Part shown: in pieces, positions 8,362-17,406 of the stretch
Numbering within the stretch: the stretch's first letter is position 1
Layout: each line of letters begins with the position of its first letter
NCBI GenBank assembly: GCA_963843745.1
Contig: CAWJLP010000007.1
Location: forward strand, 620,001 to 684,000
Direction: 5' to 3'
Source of the DNA: Trebonia sp963843745
Lineage (GTDB): Bacteria; Actinomycetota; Actinomycetes; Streptosporangiales; Streptosporangiaceae
Length of the DNA: 64,000 bases
Translations under genes and position numbers: made by a program
Notes under the pieces: model-generated
What the model saw: the letters and a program-made list of their open reading frames with translations, nothing else
The model's database searches: none
What the model was told of the DNA's origin: nothing

Positions 8362-9138
8362 TTAGCGGCCCATGCGGGCGTAGCTGCGCGCTGCGAGCAG
8401 GCCGAAGACGAGGAGGATGCCGCCGCTCCAGGCCAGCGAGATGAGGACATCGCGGGCGGCCGGGCCGCCGAGGATCAGCGCCCGCTCGGCGGCGACCAGG
8501 GCGTTGACCGGCTGATGGGTGCCGAATGCCTGCAGCCAGCCGGGCATGGCGGTGGCAGGGACGAACGAGGACGCGGTGAAGACCAGCAGGAACACCACCG
8601 GCACGGCCGCCGCCTGGGCGGCCTCCGGGTCGCTGACCCGCAGGCCGAGCGCGGTGCAGGCCCAGGACGCGGCGTAGGCGAACGCGGCCACGAGCGCGAG
8701 CGCCGCGGCAAGCCCTTCCGCGCCGTTCGCCGCGCGGAACCCGACGGCGAAGCCGACGCCGACCATGACCGCGATGACGAGCAGGTTGCGGATCAGGTCG
8801 GCGAGGGTGCGGCCGGCGAGCACCGCGATCCTGGCCATCGGCAGCGTGCGGAACCGGACCAGGATGCCGGAGCGAAGGTCGGTCGACAGGCCGACGGCCG
8901 TCCCGATCGCGCCGAAGGCGACCGCCTGGGCGAAGACGCCGGGCATCAGGTAGTCGACGTAGTTCACGCCGGGCACCCGGATCGCGCCGCCGAAGGCATA
9001 GCGGAACAGCAGCACGAAGATCACCGGCTGGATGGTCGCGAAGACCAGCGCCTGCGGCGTGCGGAGCAAGGTCCGCAGGTTCCGCCCGGCGACGGTGGCG
9101 GTGTCCGAGAACGCGCTGAGCATAGTGGCGGTCATCAT
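8362..9138 (-). CDS. ABC-2 type transporter permease (DrrB-like)
   Basis: A 258-residue membrane protein with six hydrophobic segments and the ABC-2 permease core: YLMPGVFAQAVAFGAIGTAV, RFRTLPMARIAVLAGR (the conserved loop before the third segment) and a final segment near residue 230. It is the membrane partner of the ATPase encoded upstream, overlapping it by four bases (ATGA), so both are translationally coupled. Such DrrAB pairs export drugs or lipids. Divergent to a MarR regulator, suggesting inducible efflux. Confidence 0.92.
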   Translation of the reverse strand: MMTATMLSAFSDTATVAGRNLRTLLRTPQALVFATIQPVIFVLLFRYAFGGAIRVPGVNYVDYLMPGVFAQAVAFGAIGTAVGLSTDLRSGILVRFRTLPMARIAVLAGRTLADLIRNLLVIAVMVGVGFAVGFRAANGAEGLAAALALVAAFAYAASWACTALGLRVSDPEAAQAAAVPVVFLLVFTASSFVPATAMPGWLQAFGTHQPVNALVAAERALILGGPAARDVLISLAWSGGILLVFGLLAARSYARMGR

Positions 9139-10079
9139 CCTTCCCCCTCTATCAGGGAGCGGAAGACGTCATCCAGAGTCGGCTCGCGCACCGCCACGGA
9201 GACCGGGTCGGGGGCCCGGCCCTCGAGCGCACGCAGCACTCCGGTCAGCGCGGCCGACCCCGCGGCGGACCTGACCCGCACGCCGGCGCCGTCGCGGTCG
9301 GGCTGGTAACCCCCGGCCGCCAGCGCCAAAGACGCGGTCTCCGCGACCGATGGCCCGGCGAAGCCGAGGTCGAAGCGCACCGTGCCAAGCCGCGCCTTGA
9401 GCTGGGCGGGCGTCCCGGTGCCGGCCACTTTCCCGGCGGAAATGATGATCACCTGATCCGCTAGCGTGTCGGCTTCTTCCAGGTACTGCGTGGTCAGCAG
9501 CACGGTGGTGCCGGACCGAGACAGGTCGCGCACCGAGTCCCAGAGCGCGAACCGGCTCTCCGGGTCGAGGCCGGTGGTCGGCTCGTCGAGGAAGAGCACC
9601 GGCGGCCGGTGCAGCAGCGCCGCGGCCAGGTCCAGCCGCCGCCGCATCCCGCCGGAGTAGGTGCGCACCAGCCGGCCCGCGGCGGCGGTCAGCCCGAAGC
9701 TGCCGAGCAGTTCCCCGGCCCTGACCCGGGCCTGGGCGCGGCCCAGCCGGGACAGCCGCCCGATGAGCGTCAGGTTCTCGCGGCCGGTGAGGTTGGGGTC
9801 CACGGCCGCGAACTGGCCGGCGAAGCCGATCACCCGGCGCACCCGCGCAGCGTCGGCGACGACATCGAGGCCGCCGATGGTGGCGCGGCCGGCATCCGGC
9901 CGCAGCGCGGTGGACAGGATCGAGACCGTCGTGGTCTTCCCTGACCCGTTCGGCCCGAGCAGCCCGAGCACGGACCCGGCCGGCACCCGGAAGCTCAGCC
10001 CGTCGAGGGCGAGCACGGCGCCGAAGGCTTTCCGCAGATCGTCGACCTCGACGGCGGTGTCGTTCAGCGGGCTTCCCAT
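9135..10079 (-). CDS. ABC transporter ATP-binding protein (DrrA-like exporter)
   Basis: A 314-residue ATPase: Walker A GPNGSGKTT, signature YSGGMRRRLDLA, Walker B VLFLDEPTTGLD, and a switch-region LLTTQYLEEAD, the hallmark of daunorubicin-resistance (DrrA) proteins. The C-terminal 90 residues form the family's DUF4162-type extension. The ATG at 10079 (MGSPLNDTAVEV) is preferred; the frame stays open to 10127 across the operator repeats. Divergently transcribed from the MarR gene with a shared 74-base control region. Confidence 0.93.
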   Translation of the reverse strand: MGSPLNDTAVEVDDLRKAFGAVLALDGLSFRVPAGSVLGLLGPNGSGKTTTVSILSTALRPDAGRATIGGLDVVADAARVRRVIGFAGQFAAVDPNLTGRENLTLIGRLSRLGRAQARVRAGELLGSFGLTAAAGRLVRTYSGGMRRRLDLAAALLHRPPVLFLDEPTTGLDPESRFALWDSVRDLSRSGTTVLLTTQYLEEADTLADQVIIISAGKVAGTGTPAQLKARLGTVRFDLGFAGPSVAETASLALAAGGYQPDRDGAGVRVRSAAGSAALTGVLRALEGRAPDPVSVAVREPTLDDVFRSLIEGEG

Positions 10080-10088
10080 GGATCCGAG

Positions 10089-10130
10089 CTTAGATATCGA
10101 AGTGTTAGATGTCAAACTCTTAGACATCGA
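10089..10130. promoter_or_regulatory. Triple operator repeat in the drrA/marR divergent promoter
   Basis: Three direct repeats with strict 15-base spacing: TTAGATATC (10090), TTAGATGTC (10105) and TTAGACATC (10120). The consensus TTAGAYRTC contains the partial palindrome expected of a MarR half-site pair. The region is much more AT-rich than its surroundings and separates the exporter operon from the MarR gene, so it is probably the MarR operator controlling both. Confidence 0.6.
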
Positions 10131-10153
10131 TGAATCATGGTAGGCTGACTGAC

Positions 10154-10636
10154 GTGCCTGAACCGTTTCCCGTCCCGATCGGGCTCCGCCTGAATCAGGC
10201 GGCCCGCGCCGTCGAACGAGCGTTCGATGAGGCCCTCGCCGAAGCGGGCGGCACCCTGCCGACCTGGCTCATCCTGCTCAACCTGAAGATCCACAGGCCG
10301 GCGAACCAGAAGGACCTCGCGGGGAAGGTCGGGGTGCGCGAGGCGACGCTGACGCACCACCTGAACGCGATGGACGCCCGCGGCCTGATCACCCGGACGC
10401 GGGACGCGGCCAACCGGCGGATCCAGGTAGTCACGCTGACCGAGGCGGGCGAAGCGGCCTTCCTGCGGCTGCGGGACACCGCGGTCGCGTTCGACGCCCA
10501 GCTGCGGGCCGGCCTCTCCGACACCGATGTGGCCCGCCTCGGCGAGCTCCTCGGCCAGCTAGCCGCCAACGCAGGGTCACCCGCCAGCCCCGCCCCGCCC
10601 TGGGCCGGCCTCGCCGACGGCGCGCCAGCGGGCTAG
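10154..10636 (+). CDS. MarR family transcriptional regulator
   Basis: A 160-residue winged-helix regulator. The recognition region is KDLAGKVGVREATLTHHLNAMDARGLITRTRDAANRRIQVVTLT, matching the MarR helix-turn-helix and wing with its D-x-R-x-x-x-V-x-L-T signature. GTG at 10154 is chosen (VPEPFPVPIGLRL); an ATG at 10130 overlaps the last operator repeat. It is divergent from the DrrAB-like exporter and likely represses it until a ligand is bound. The final codons run into the first of three tandem palindromes. Confidence 0.9.
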   Translation: MPEPFPVPIGLRLNQAARAVERAFDEALAEAGGTLPTWLILLNLKIHRPANQKDLAGKVGVREATLTHHLNAMDARGLITRTRDAANRRIQVVTLTEAGEAAFLRLRDTAVAFDAQLRAGLSDTDVARLGELLGQLAANAGSPASPAPPWAGLADGAPAG

Positions 10637-10765
10637 CCCGCCAGCCCCGCCCCGCGCTGGGCCGCCCTCGCCGACGGCGCGCCAGCGGGCTAGCCCGCTG
10701 GCCCCGCCCCGCGCCGGCCTCGCCGACGGCGCGCCAGCGGGCTAGCCCGCCAGCCCCGAGCCGGC
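10580..10765. repeat. Tandem palindromic repeat, three units of 52-57 bp
   Basis: Three copies of a GC-rich unit. Each has the block TCGCCGACGGCGC followed by a 22-base palindrome GCCAGCGGGCTAGCCCGCTGG(C) or a one-base variant, beginning at 10624, 10681 and 10733. The MarR stop codon TAG is the centre of the first palindrome. REP-like or terminator-like function is possible. Confidence 0.75.
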
Positions 10766-10815
10766 GTCCCCCGCCCCCGACGTCACCCGCTCCCAAACGT
10801 CACCCCGAAGGTAGT

Positions 10816-10948
10816 CGATGCGACATCGTCCACGCTCTTACGTGGACGATGTCACATCGAGCACGTTGGCGGCGTCGCTACGGGCTGGTCAAAGGCGGTC
10901 GATGGTCCATCGACCGCACTCTTTGGTGGTCGATGGTCCATCGACCAC
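10816..10948. repeat. Set of three long hairpins between convergent genes
   Basis: First hairpin: arms 10816-10834 and 10841-10859, 19 bases each with one mismatch and a 6-base loop. Second: 10895-10917, arms GCGGTCGATGG and CCATCGACCGC around one base. Third: 10926-10948, arms GTGGTCGATGG and CCATCGACCAC. The second and third differ by a compensatory C/G to T/A pair. They lie between MarR (plus) and AsnC (minus), which converge, so they could serve as bidirectional terminators or protein-binding sites. Confidence 0.7.
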
Positions 10949-10992
10949 GTTCGCGGCCGGAGCGGCGCGGTGCCGCCAGGCGGATACGGGGG

Positions 10993-11496
10993 CTAGTCGC
11001 CCCTGAAGGCGGGGGAGCGGGTGGCCGGGGCGGCCGGGCGGGCGGTCAGCAGCGGCAGGTCGCGGGGCTTGATCACCGTGGACAGGGCGATGGCACTGGT
11101 GGACCTGGCGACCGACGGCGAGCTGTCGATGCGCAGCAGGGTCTGCTGCAGGTCGGCGTGCGACGTGGCCGCTACCTTGCAGATGACGTCGGCGGAGCCG
11201 GTGATCGCGTGCGCCTCGAGGACCCCGGGGATGGCCGCCAGGTCGTCACGGACCTGATCGAGGGCACCCTGGGTGATCTCCAGGGTGACGAACGCGAGCA
11301 CGGTATAGCCGGCCGCGGCCAGGTCGATATCGGGGCCGTACCCGGTGATCACCCCGGCGCGTTCCATCCGGTCGAGCCGGGCCTGCACGGTGGCCCTGGC
11401 CACCTGGGTGATGCGTGACAGCTGCAGTACCCCGGCACGAGGACTGTCCCGCAGCGCACGGAGCAGCGCCAGGTCGAGCGCGTCCAGTTCCGTCAT
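10993..11496 (-). CDS. Lrp/AsnC family transcriptional regulator
   Basis: A 167-residue protein with an N-terminal HTH (LDLALLRALRDSPRAGVLQL then RATVQARLDRMERAGVITGYG) and a C-terminal RAM/AsnC ligand domain (VLEAHAITGSADVICKVAATSHADLQQTL). Length is normal for Lrp-type feast/famine regulators that sense amino acids or related small molecules. It ends a possible three-gene run with sqdB and the periplasmic-binding-fold gene on the same strand, 24 bases downstream of the latter. Confidence 0.9.
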   Translation of the reverse strand: MTELDALDLALLRALRDSPRAGVLQLSRITQVARATVQARLDRMERAGVITGYGPDIDLAAAGYTVLAFVTLEITQGALDQVRDDLAAIPGVLEAHAITGSADVICKVAATSHADLQQTLLRIDSSPSVARSTSAIALSTVIKPRDLPLLTARPAAPATRSPAFRGD

Positions 11497-11520
11497 GCGG
11501 TGCAGCGTACCGACCTGCGG

Positions 11521-12525
11521 CTAGATGACGTAGCTCTCCAGGGTCTCCGGCGCGAATAGCCCGGCCGGAGTGAGCGGGCGGCGGGCGAGACCCTGCTCAC
11601 GGGCGTAGCGCAGGAAGACCGCGAGCCCTTCCTCATTGCCCGCCAGCCCGTAGCTCCACCAGGAGGGCCCCATGAAGTCGCGGGTGCGCTCGGCTTCCGC
11701 GTAGAGCCAGGGCAGCATGTCGCGCGACGCCGCCGTCTCCGCGAGCCGGTCCGCGGCGAGCCGCCGGGCTTCCTCGAACGCCTTGGACAGCGACTGCGCC
11801 AGCCACGGCCTGGCCTCGTACACGTCGCGGCGGAGGACCACCACGTGCATGACGGGGAAGATGCCCGTCTGCCGGTAGTAGTGCTCTTCTTCCGCGCGGG
11901 AGTCGGGGAACAGGCGGCGCACCTCCGGCCGGCCCTGCGCGAATGGCAGCGGGGTGCGCGGCGTGTACAGCGCGTCGATCTCCCCGGAGACGAGCATGCC
12001 CGTGAGCGTCCTGTCCGGCGGGATCGGCGCGATGTCGATCTCCGGCGGCACGTCATGGGCGACCTTCGCGACGCGGCCGGGCTGGTGCTGGCCGCCGGTG
12101 CGGTACCGGACCGACTCCACGGGAACCCCGTAGTGCTCGGCGAGGATCCCGCGGATCCACACGTTGGCGGTGAGCTGGTACTCCGCGACACCGACGGTGC
12201 GGCCGGGCAGGTCGGCAGGGGACGCGATGCCGCTCGCGGCACTGACGTAGATGCCGTTGTGCCGGAAGGCGCGCGAAGGAAACACCGGGACCGCGATGAA
12301 CGGCCGGTCGCCCGGATCGTCCGCGTCAAGGCTGATCACGTACGAGGACAGCGACATTTCCGCGGCGTCGAACTCGCGGTGCCTGAGCATCCGGAAGAAC
12401 GTCTCCTCGACCGGCAGGCTCAGGTACGTCAGGTCGACGCCTTCCGGCCGGACCTCGCCGCTGGCCAGCGCCGCGGTCCGGTCGTAGTCCCAGCAGGCCA
12501 GGGTGACCGGTACCCGGCCGCTCAT
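11521..12525 (-). CDS. 4,5-dihydroxyphthalate decarboxylase-like / NitT-type binding-fold protein
   Basis: A 334-residue protein with no signal peptide, starting MSGRVPVTLACWDYDRTAAL. It resembles the Pht5-like subfamily of type 2 periplasmic-binding folds: the 'c-w-d-Y-D-R-t' start, EFDAAEMSLSSYV, FPSRAFRHNGIYV and the GVAEYQLTANVWIRGIL segment. Members include 4,5-dihydroxyphthalate decarboxylase and uncharacterised cytoplasmic proteins, so the exact reaction is uncertain. It begins 7 bases after the sqdB stop, suggesting cotranscription. Confidence 0.75.
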   Translation of the reverse strand: MSGRVPVTLACWDYDRTAALASGEVRPEGVDLTYLSLPVEETFFRMLRHREFDAAEMSLSSYVISLDADDPGDRPFIAVPVFPSRAFRHNGIYVSAASGIASPADLPGRTVGVAEYQLTANVWIRGILAEHYGVPVESVRYRTGGQHQPGRVAKVAHDVPPEIDIAPIPPDRTLTGMLVSGEIDALYTPRTPLPFAQGRPEVRRLFPDSRAEEEHYYRQTGIFPVMHVVVLRRDVYEARPWLAQSLSKAFEEARRLAADRLAETAASRDMLPWLYAEAERTRDFMGPSWWSYGLAGNEEGLAVFLRYAREQGLARRPLTPAGLFAPETLESYVI

Positions 12526-12532
12526 CGCATCG

Positions 12533-13774
12533 TCAGGCGTCGCCGCCCGGCACAGCCGGGGCGCCCGGGGCGTCGGCGACCTCGGTCATCAGGTCGTCGG
12601 AGGTTTCCATGCCGGCCTTCCACACCGAGCGGGCGATGATCTTGCGCAGGTCGGCGCGGTGCCGGTAGCGGGCGGCGATGTCGGTGACCTCGCCGAGCAG
12701 GCCCTCCGACAGGGTGGTGGGCTCCAGGCCGAGGGCGAGGAACTGGTCGTTGCGCACGATCAGCTCGTTCTCCTCGGCCTCGCGCCGCGGGTTGGGCAGG
12801 TAGGCGATGTCGGCGCCGGTGATGTCGGAGACCAGCTTGGCCAGGTCCAGCACCCGGTGGGTCTCGGTCATCTGGTTGAGCACCAGCGGCTTTTCCCCGG
12901 CCTGCGGCGGGTTGGACAGCGCGATCTCGATGCACCGCACGGTGTCCTTGATGTGGATGAACGCCCGCGTCTGCCCGCCGGTGCCGTGCACGGTCAGCGG
13001 GTGGCCGATGGCGGCCTGCATCAGGAACCGGTTCAGCACCGTGCCGTAGTCGCCGTCGTAGTCGAACCGGTTGATCAGCCGCTCATCACCGATGGTCTGG
13101 CCGGTCTGGGTGCCCCACACGATGCCCTGGTGCAGGTCGGTGATCCGCAGCCCGTCGTTCTTGGCGTAGAACGCGAACAGCAGCTGGTCCAGCGTCTTGG
13201 TCATGTGGTACACCGACCCCGGGTTGGCCGGGTGCAGGATCTCCCGCTCCAGGTCCCCGTCCGGCGTCGGCACCTTCACCGTCAGGTACCCCTCGGGGAT
13301 CGGCGCCGACCCCGACCAGCCGTAGCCGTAGACGCCCATCGTCCCCAGGTGCACCACCGCCGCCTGCACGCCGGTGTCGGTCAGCGCGGTCAGCAGGTTG
13401 TGCGTGGCCCGCACGTTGTTGTCCACGGTGTAGCGCTTGGTCTGCTGCGACCGCATCGAATACGGCGCGGCCCGCTGCTCGGCGAAGTGCACCACCGCGT
13501 CCGGCCGCAGCTCGGTCAGCAGCGCCGCCAGCCGGTCGTACTCCGTCGCCAGGTCGACGTGCACGAACCCGATGTCGCGCCCGGACACCTCGCGCCACGC
13601 CTTGATCCGGTCCCCGAGCGGCACGATCGGGGTCAGCGAGTCAACCTCCAGGTCAACGTCGATCTTCCGGCGGCTGAGGTTGTCCACAATGATGATGTCA
13701 TGACCCTGGTCCGACAAATACAGCGACGTCGGCCAGCCACAAAAACCGTCACCACCAAGAACAAGGACGCGCAT
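12533..13774 (-). CDS. sqdB: UDP-sulfoquinovose synthase / NAD-dependent epimerase
   Basis: A 413-residue extended SDR of the SQD1/SqdB family, which converts UDP-glucose and sulfite to UDP-sulfoquinovose, the head-group donor for the sulfolipid SQDG. Support: the unusual nucleotide motif GGDGFCGWP, HFAEQRAAPYSM (substrate loop), catalytic YHMTK in place of Y-x-x-x-K, and LHQGIVWGTQT. ATG at 13774 has a GGGAG ribosome site; a longer start at 13786 is possible. No glycosyltransferase (SqdX) gene is adjacent. Some actinobacterial relatives act on other UDP-sugars, so sulfoquinovose remains likely rather than certain. Confidence 0.82.
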   Translation of the reverse strand: MRVLVLGGDGFCGWPTSLYLSDQGHDIIIVDNLSRRKIDVDLEVDSLTPIVPLGDRIKAWREVSGRDIGFVHVDLATEYDRLAALLTELRPDAVVHFAEQRAAPYSMRSQQTKRYTVDNNVRATHNLLTALTDTGVQAAVVHLGTMGVYGYGWSGSAPIPEGYLTVKVPTPDGDLEREILHPANPGSVYHMTKTLDQLLFAFYAKNDGLRITDLHQGIVWGTQTGQTIGDERLINRFDYDGDYGTVLNRFLMQAAIGHPLTVHGTGGQTRAFIHIKDTVRCIEIALSNPPQAGEKPLVLNQMTETHRVLDLAKLVSDITGADIAYLPNPRREAEENELIVRNDQFLALGLEPTTLSEGLLGEVTDIAARYRHRADLRKIIARSVWKAGMETSDDLMTEVADAPGAPAVPGGDA

Positions 13775-13975
13775 TCCGACTCCCATCGCGTAAGCACCGA
13801 ATCCTGCGCCGTGACTTTACCTCTACTGAACTATCTTCGTCACGAGACCGGCGGTCCTGCAGGGGCTAGCGGTCATTAGCCCAGACGACGCTTGCTTCTG
13901 CCTGGCAGTTTAGCCGGGCGTCGCCTTTGCGGCTGGCATCCTCGGCGGCAGGCGCCCGCATCGCAGTGGCGATCA

Positions 13976-14389
13976 TCACGCTCGCGCCATTAACCCCTCG
14001 GCGCGGGCAGCCGGCGTGAGCAGCTCGCCGACCGCCCCCACCAGCCGCGTCATCTCGTAGGAGACCTGGCGGGTGTCGCATTCCGGCGCGGTGAGGACGG
14101 CGAGGCTCGAGCCGTCGCTTACTGCCTTGACGAACAGCAGCCCGTCGTCCATCTCCACCAGCGCCTGCGTGGCCGACCCGCCGTCCAGCACCCGCGCCGC
14201 GCCCTGCATGAGGCTGGTCAGCCCCGAGGTGATGGCGGCGAGCTGCTCGACGGCGGCTTCAGGGATGCCGGCGGACAACGCCAGCGGCACTCCGTCGGCG
14301 GAAACCACGATCGCGTGCGCGACGTCCTCGACCCGGGTGGTGAACTCGGTAACAAGCCAGTTCAGGTCCTGGCGATAGGGTTGACTCAA
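13976..14389 (-). CDS. Roadblock/LC7 domain protein
   Basis: A 137-residue roadblock/LC7 (MglB-like) protein: LNWLVTEFTTRVEDVAHAIVVSADGVPLA, LAAITSGLTSLMQGAARVL and GLLFVKAVSDGSSLAVL. In actinobacterial 'conservons' such proteins follow a sensor kinase and precede a DUF742 protein and a small GTPase, forming a G-protein-like signalling set. Here it overlaps the kinase stop by four bases, but no DUF742 or GTPase follows; sqdB comes next after about 200 bases. Confidence 0.9.
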   Translation of the reverse strand: MSQPYRQDLNWLVTEFTTRVEDVAHAIVVSADGVPLALSAGIPEAAVEQLAAITSGLTSLMQGAARVLDGGSATQALVEMDDGLLFVKAVSDGSSLAVLTAPECDTRQVSYEMTRLVGAVGELLTPAARAEGLMARA

Positions 14390-17242
14390 GGGCTAGCTCC
14401 CTCTTCTGCGCTCAGTGTTCCTGCGCTCAGTGTGCTGGCCTCGGCATCGCGGCTGCCGAGCTGGAATCCGCTGAGGCTCCTGCGCGCGTGTTCTGGCGAC
14501 CGCTGCCGCGGCGCCCGGCGCGGGGGCGTGAGGAGTTCGGTCTCCAGGCCGCCGGCCTGCCGGCGGGACGGCGCCCAGCCGCCGTCTTGCCGGCGGAACA
14601 TGTTCGCGCCTGGCACGCGCGTGGGCAGCCCCGCGGTCGTCTGGCCGCCGGTCGACGGCGGCGGCGGCACCGTCTCGGCGATCCGCCAGCCGCCGTCGTC
14701 CCAGCTATCCCCGGCGGGCAACGTCCAGCCCTGCCCGCCGGACGTGTCATAAGCCTGGAAGGATGCGTCGCCGGGCTGGAGGGACGTTTCGCTAGCCAGG
14801 TAGCCGGCGTAGTCGCGGTCCTGGGCGGGCACCGTGGGCACCGGAGGCGCTGGCGGCGGCGGAGGCGGCGGAGGCGGCGGAGGCGGCGGAAGCTGCTCAG
14901 GGCTGCCGGACGGCCGCTTGGCGCGGAACCAGTCGGACCTTCCGCTGGCCGCCGCGGTCTGCAGCGCCCCGGCCGGCAGTTCGCCGTCCAGATCCAGCTG
15001 GCCAGCGGCAGGTGCGAGCGGCCGCAGGTCGGCGCCTGCCCGGCCCGCGAGCCGGCGGCCGCCGAGTCCCAGCACGGTGAACGACTCCCTCGCGAGCTGC
15101 CGCGACCGCCGGTCGATGTAGCGCCGCGACTCCCGGCCCGTGAGGCTGGCGGGCAGCCAGACCAGGGCGGACACACCCTGCGGCTCCGCCGCCTGGAGCC
15201 TGACTCGCACCCCGTGCCGCGCCGCCAGCCGGGACACCGCGAACAGCCCCATGTGCCTGGACACCGACACGTCGACGAGCGGCGGGTTGTCGAACCGCCA
15301 GTTCATCTCGGCGAGCCGGGCAGGCGGGATGCCGATGCCAGCGTCCCTGACCTCGAGCAGCACCCCGCCGGTGGACACTTCCTGACCAGTGAGCTGCACC
15401 GACGTGTCCCTAGGGGAAAACATGGTGGCGTTCTCGATGATCTCAGCGAGCAGGTGCACAACGTCGGCCGCGGCCTGCCCGGAGACGACGATCCCCGGCT
15501 GGATGTTCAGCACGATCCGGCCGTACTGCTCGATCTCCGACGTCGCGGCCCTGGCCACGTCCGCGAGCGGCACCGCCTCGCTCCACTTGCGCACCGGTTC
15601 CTCGCCGGCGAGCACCAGCAGGTTCTCCGAGTTACGGCGCATCCGGGTGACCAGGTGGTCCATGGCGAACAGGCTGGACAGCCGGTCCGGGTCGTCTTCG
15701 TTCTGCTCGAGTTCGTCGATCATCCGGGTCAGCCGGTCGATCAGCGGCACGCTGCGCCGGGACAGGCTGATGAACATCGCGCTGACGTTGCCGCGCAGCA
15801 TCGCCTCGTTGCCTGCCAGCCGCACGGCCTCCAGGTGTACCTGGTCGAAGGCGCGGGCCACCCGCCCGATCTCGTCGGTGGAGTCCACGCCGATCGGCTC
15901 CACGCCGCGGCTCACGTCCGGCGCGGCGGACTGGCTGAGCTCGGCGACCCGGGAGGGCAGCCGGACCGCTGCGACCTCGAGGGCGTCCGCCTGCAGGCGC
16001 CGCAGCGGCTCGACCAGGGACCGTGCGACGATGATCGTCGCGATCAGCACCAGCAGGAGCACCCCGCCGGTCACCGCGCCGGCGAGCGTCGCCGACTCCC
16101 GGGCGCCCTGCTGGAGCATCTTGCTGCGCGCCACGATCTCGCCCGCCACCTGCAGTTCGATCGTGCGCATCCGGTTGATCGTGTCCGTCATGGCGTGGTA
16201 CCACAGGTCCGGCGCCGTGGCGGGGGTAATGACGGTCGAGCCCTTGGGGCTGAGGTTCTTGACGTCTTGCAGGTTATGCGCCTGGCTGATGAAGTTGCCG
16301 AGCAGTTGCGCGGTGTCCACCTCGGGGCTGGCCACGGTGCTGAGGAAGGCGTCCTGCTGGGCGGGCGTGGCGGACGCCTGGAAGGCCATCAGGTCGGCCT
16401 GCTCCAGCCCCGCCGCGGTGGTCAGCGACTGCAGTCCGCCGGCGTCGGCCAGCGCGGCCGGGTCGTTGGCCGACGACTCGATGAGGGCGGCGTAGAGGAT
16501 CGCGCGCTGCTGTGAGGCCTGGTCCTTGGCCCGGGAGATCGCACCGAGGGTGCGCACCTCGTCCGATAGGGCGGGGTCTCCGCTGCCGCTCGTGATCTCG
16601 TCGTTCAGGTTGAACAGGTCGGCGATGACCCCGGAGTACGCCTGGATCGCGGCCGACGGCGTTCTGGCTGCTGAGCTGGGAGCGGAGCGCGGGAATGAGG
16701 TCGATCTGCGAGACGACGGTCGCGGCCCTGGCCTGGGTGGTCGCCGGGAACTGCGCGGCGATCTGCTCGGTCAGGTTCAGTGTCCGCGTCGCCGCCGCGT
16801 CGGTCGCCGCCTGGGCGCTCGCCCGCGCGGCCATGTCGGGCGCCGCGCCCTGCTTGAGCCCCTTGAGCACCGCGTCCGACTCCTTCGCGGCGGTCGCCGC
16901 CGCGATGACGCGGTCGTCGGCGAGCACTGCGGCGGACATGTCGCGCTCGTTCTCCATCGCCTGCGCCAGCGCGGTGACCTGCTCGCCGAGAACGGCCAGC
17001 TGTGTGGTGCGGGCGAACGAGCCGGCGGTCCCGATGGCGGACGCGACCCGCAGCCCGCCGAAGACCAGCCCCATGACCACCGCCATCACGATGACCGCGA
17101 CCAGCCGCCGGGACACGGGCCAGTTGCGCAGGGCCAGGGAGGCTCGTGAGGGGAGCGGGGGGCGCGGGAGGCGGAACGATTTCCGCGACGGCGCGGCATG
17201 GCCAGCGGGCCGCTCAGGGCCCGGAACGTCAGGGCTCGTCAT
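14386..17242 (-). pseudogene. Nitrate/small-molecule-sensing histidine kinase, one frameshift
   Basis: A roughly 950-residue membrane kinase of the conservon type. Order: short cytoplasmic tail, membrane segment near residue 48, an extracellular NIT-like four-helix sensor, second membrane segment, HAMP-like linker, dimerisation region (FAMDHLVTRMRRNSENLLV), GHKL ATPase with N-box (ENATMFSPRD) and G1 (VRDAGIGIPP), then a long proline-rich tail with a 13-proline run. The frame shifts by +1 near 16660 inside the sensor (SQLSSQN to AIQAYSGVIADLFNLND). All other motifs are intact, so sequence error is as likely as true inactivation. Confidence 0.85.
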
Positions 17243-17406
17243 TGGCTCCGCCTCGCCTGTGTTCGGACGAGCAACACCAGACCACCTCGTCCGGTACCGA
17301 ATTATGACTAGCTGGCTAGTGTAATCCTCGCCACAGCGCCAATGCGGCCAAATCGTTATTTACGGCTGATCGGCCAAATTGTGCTATTTTGTCGGCGCCG
17401 CCGACG

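Noticed and set aside
12503..13879. Plus-strand frame of 458 codons opposite sqdB
   Set aside because: No recognisable motif; the opposite strand encodes a clear SDR epimerase.
13866..14081. Minus-strand frame of 71 codons downstream of the roadblock gene as a DUF742 remnant
   Set aside because: It overlaps roadblock codons in another frame and lacks DUF742 motifs.
14488..16515. Plus-strand frame of 675 codons opposite the sensor kinase
   Set aside because: Arg/Pro/Gly-rich with no domain; mirror of the kinase codons.
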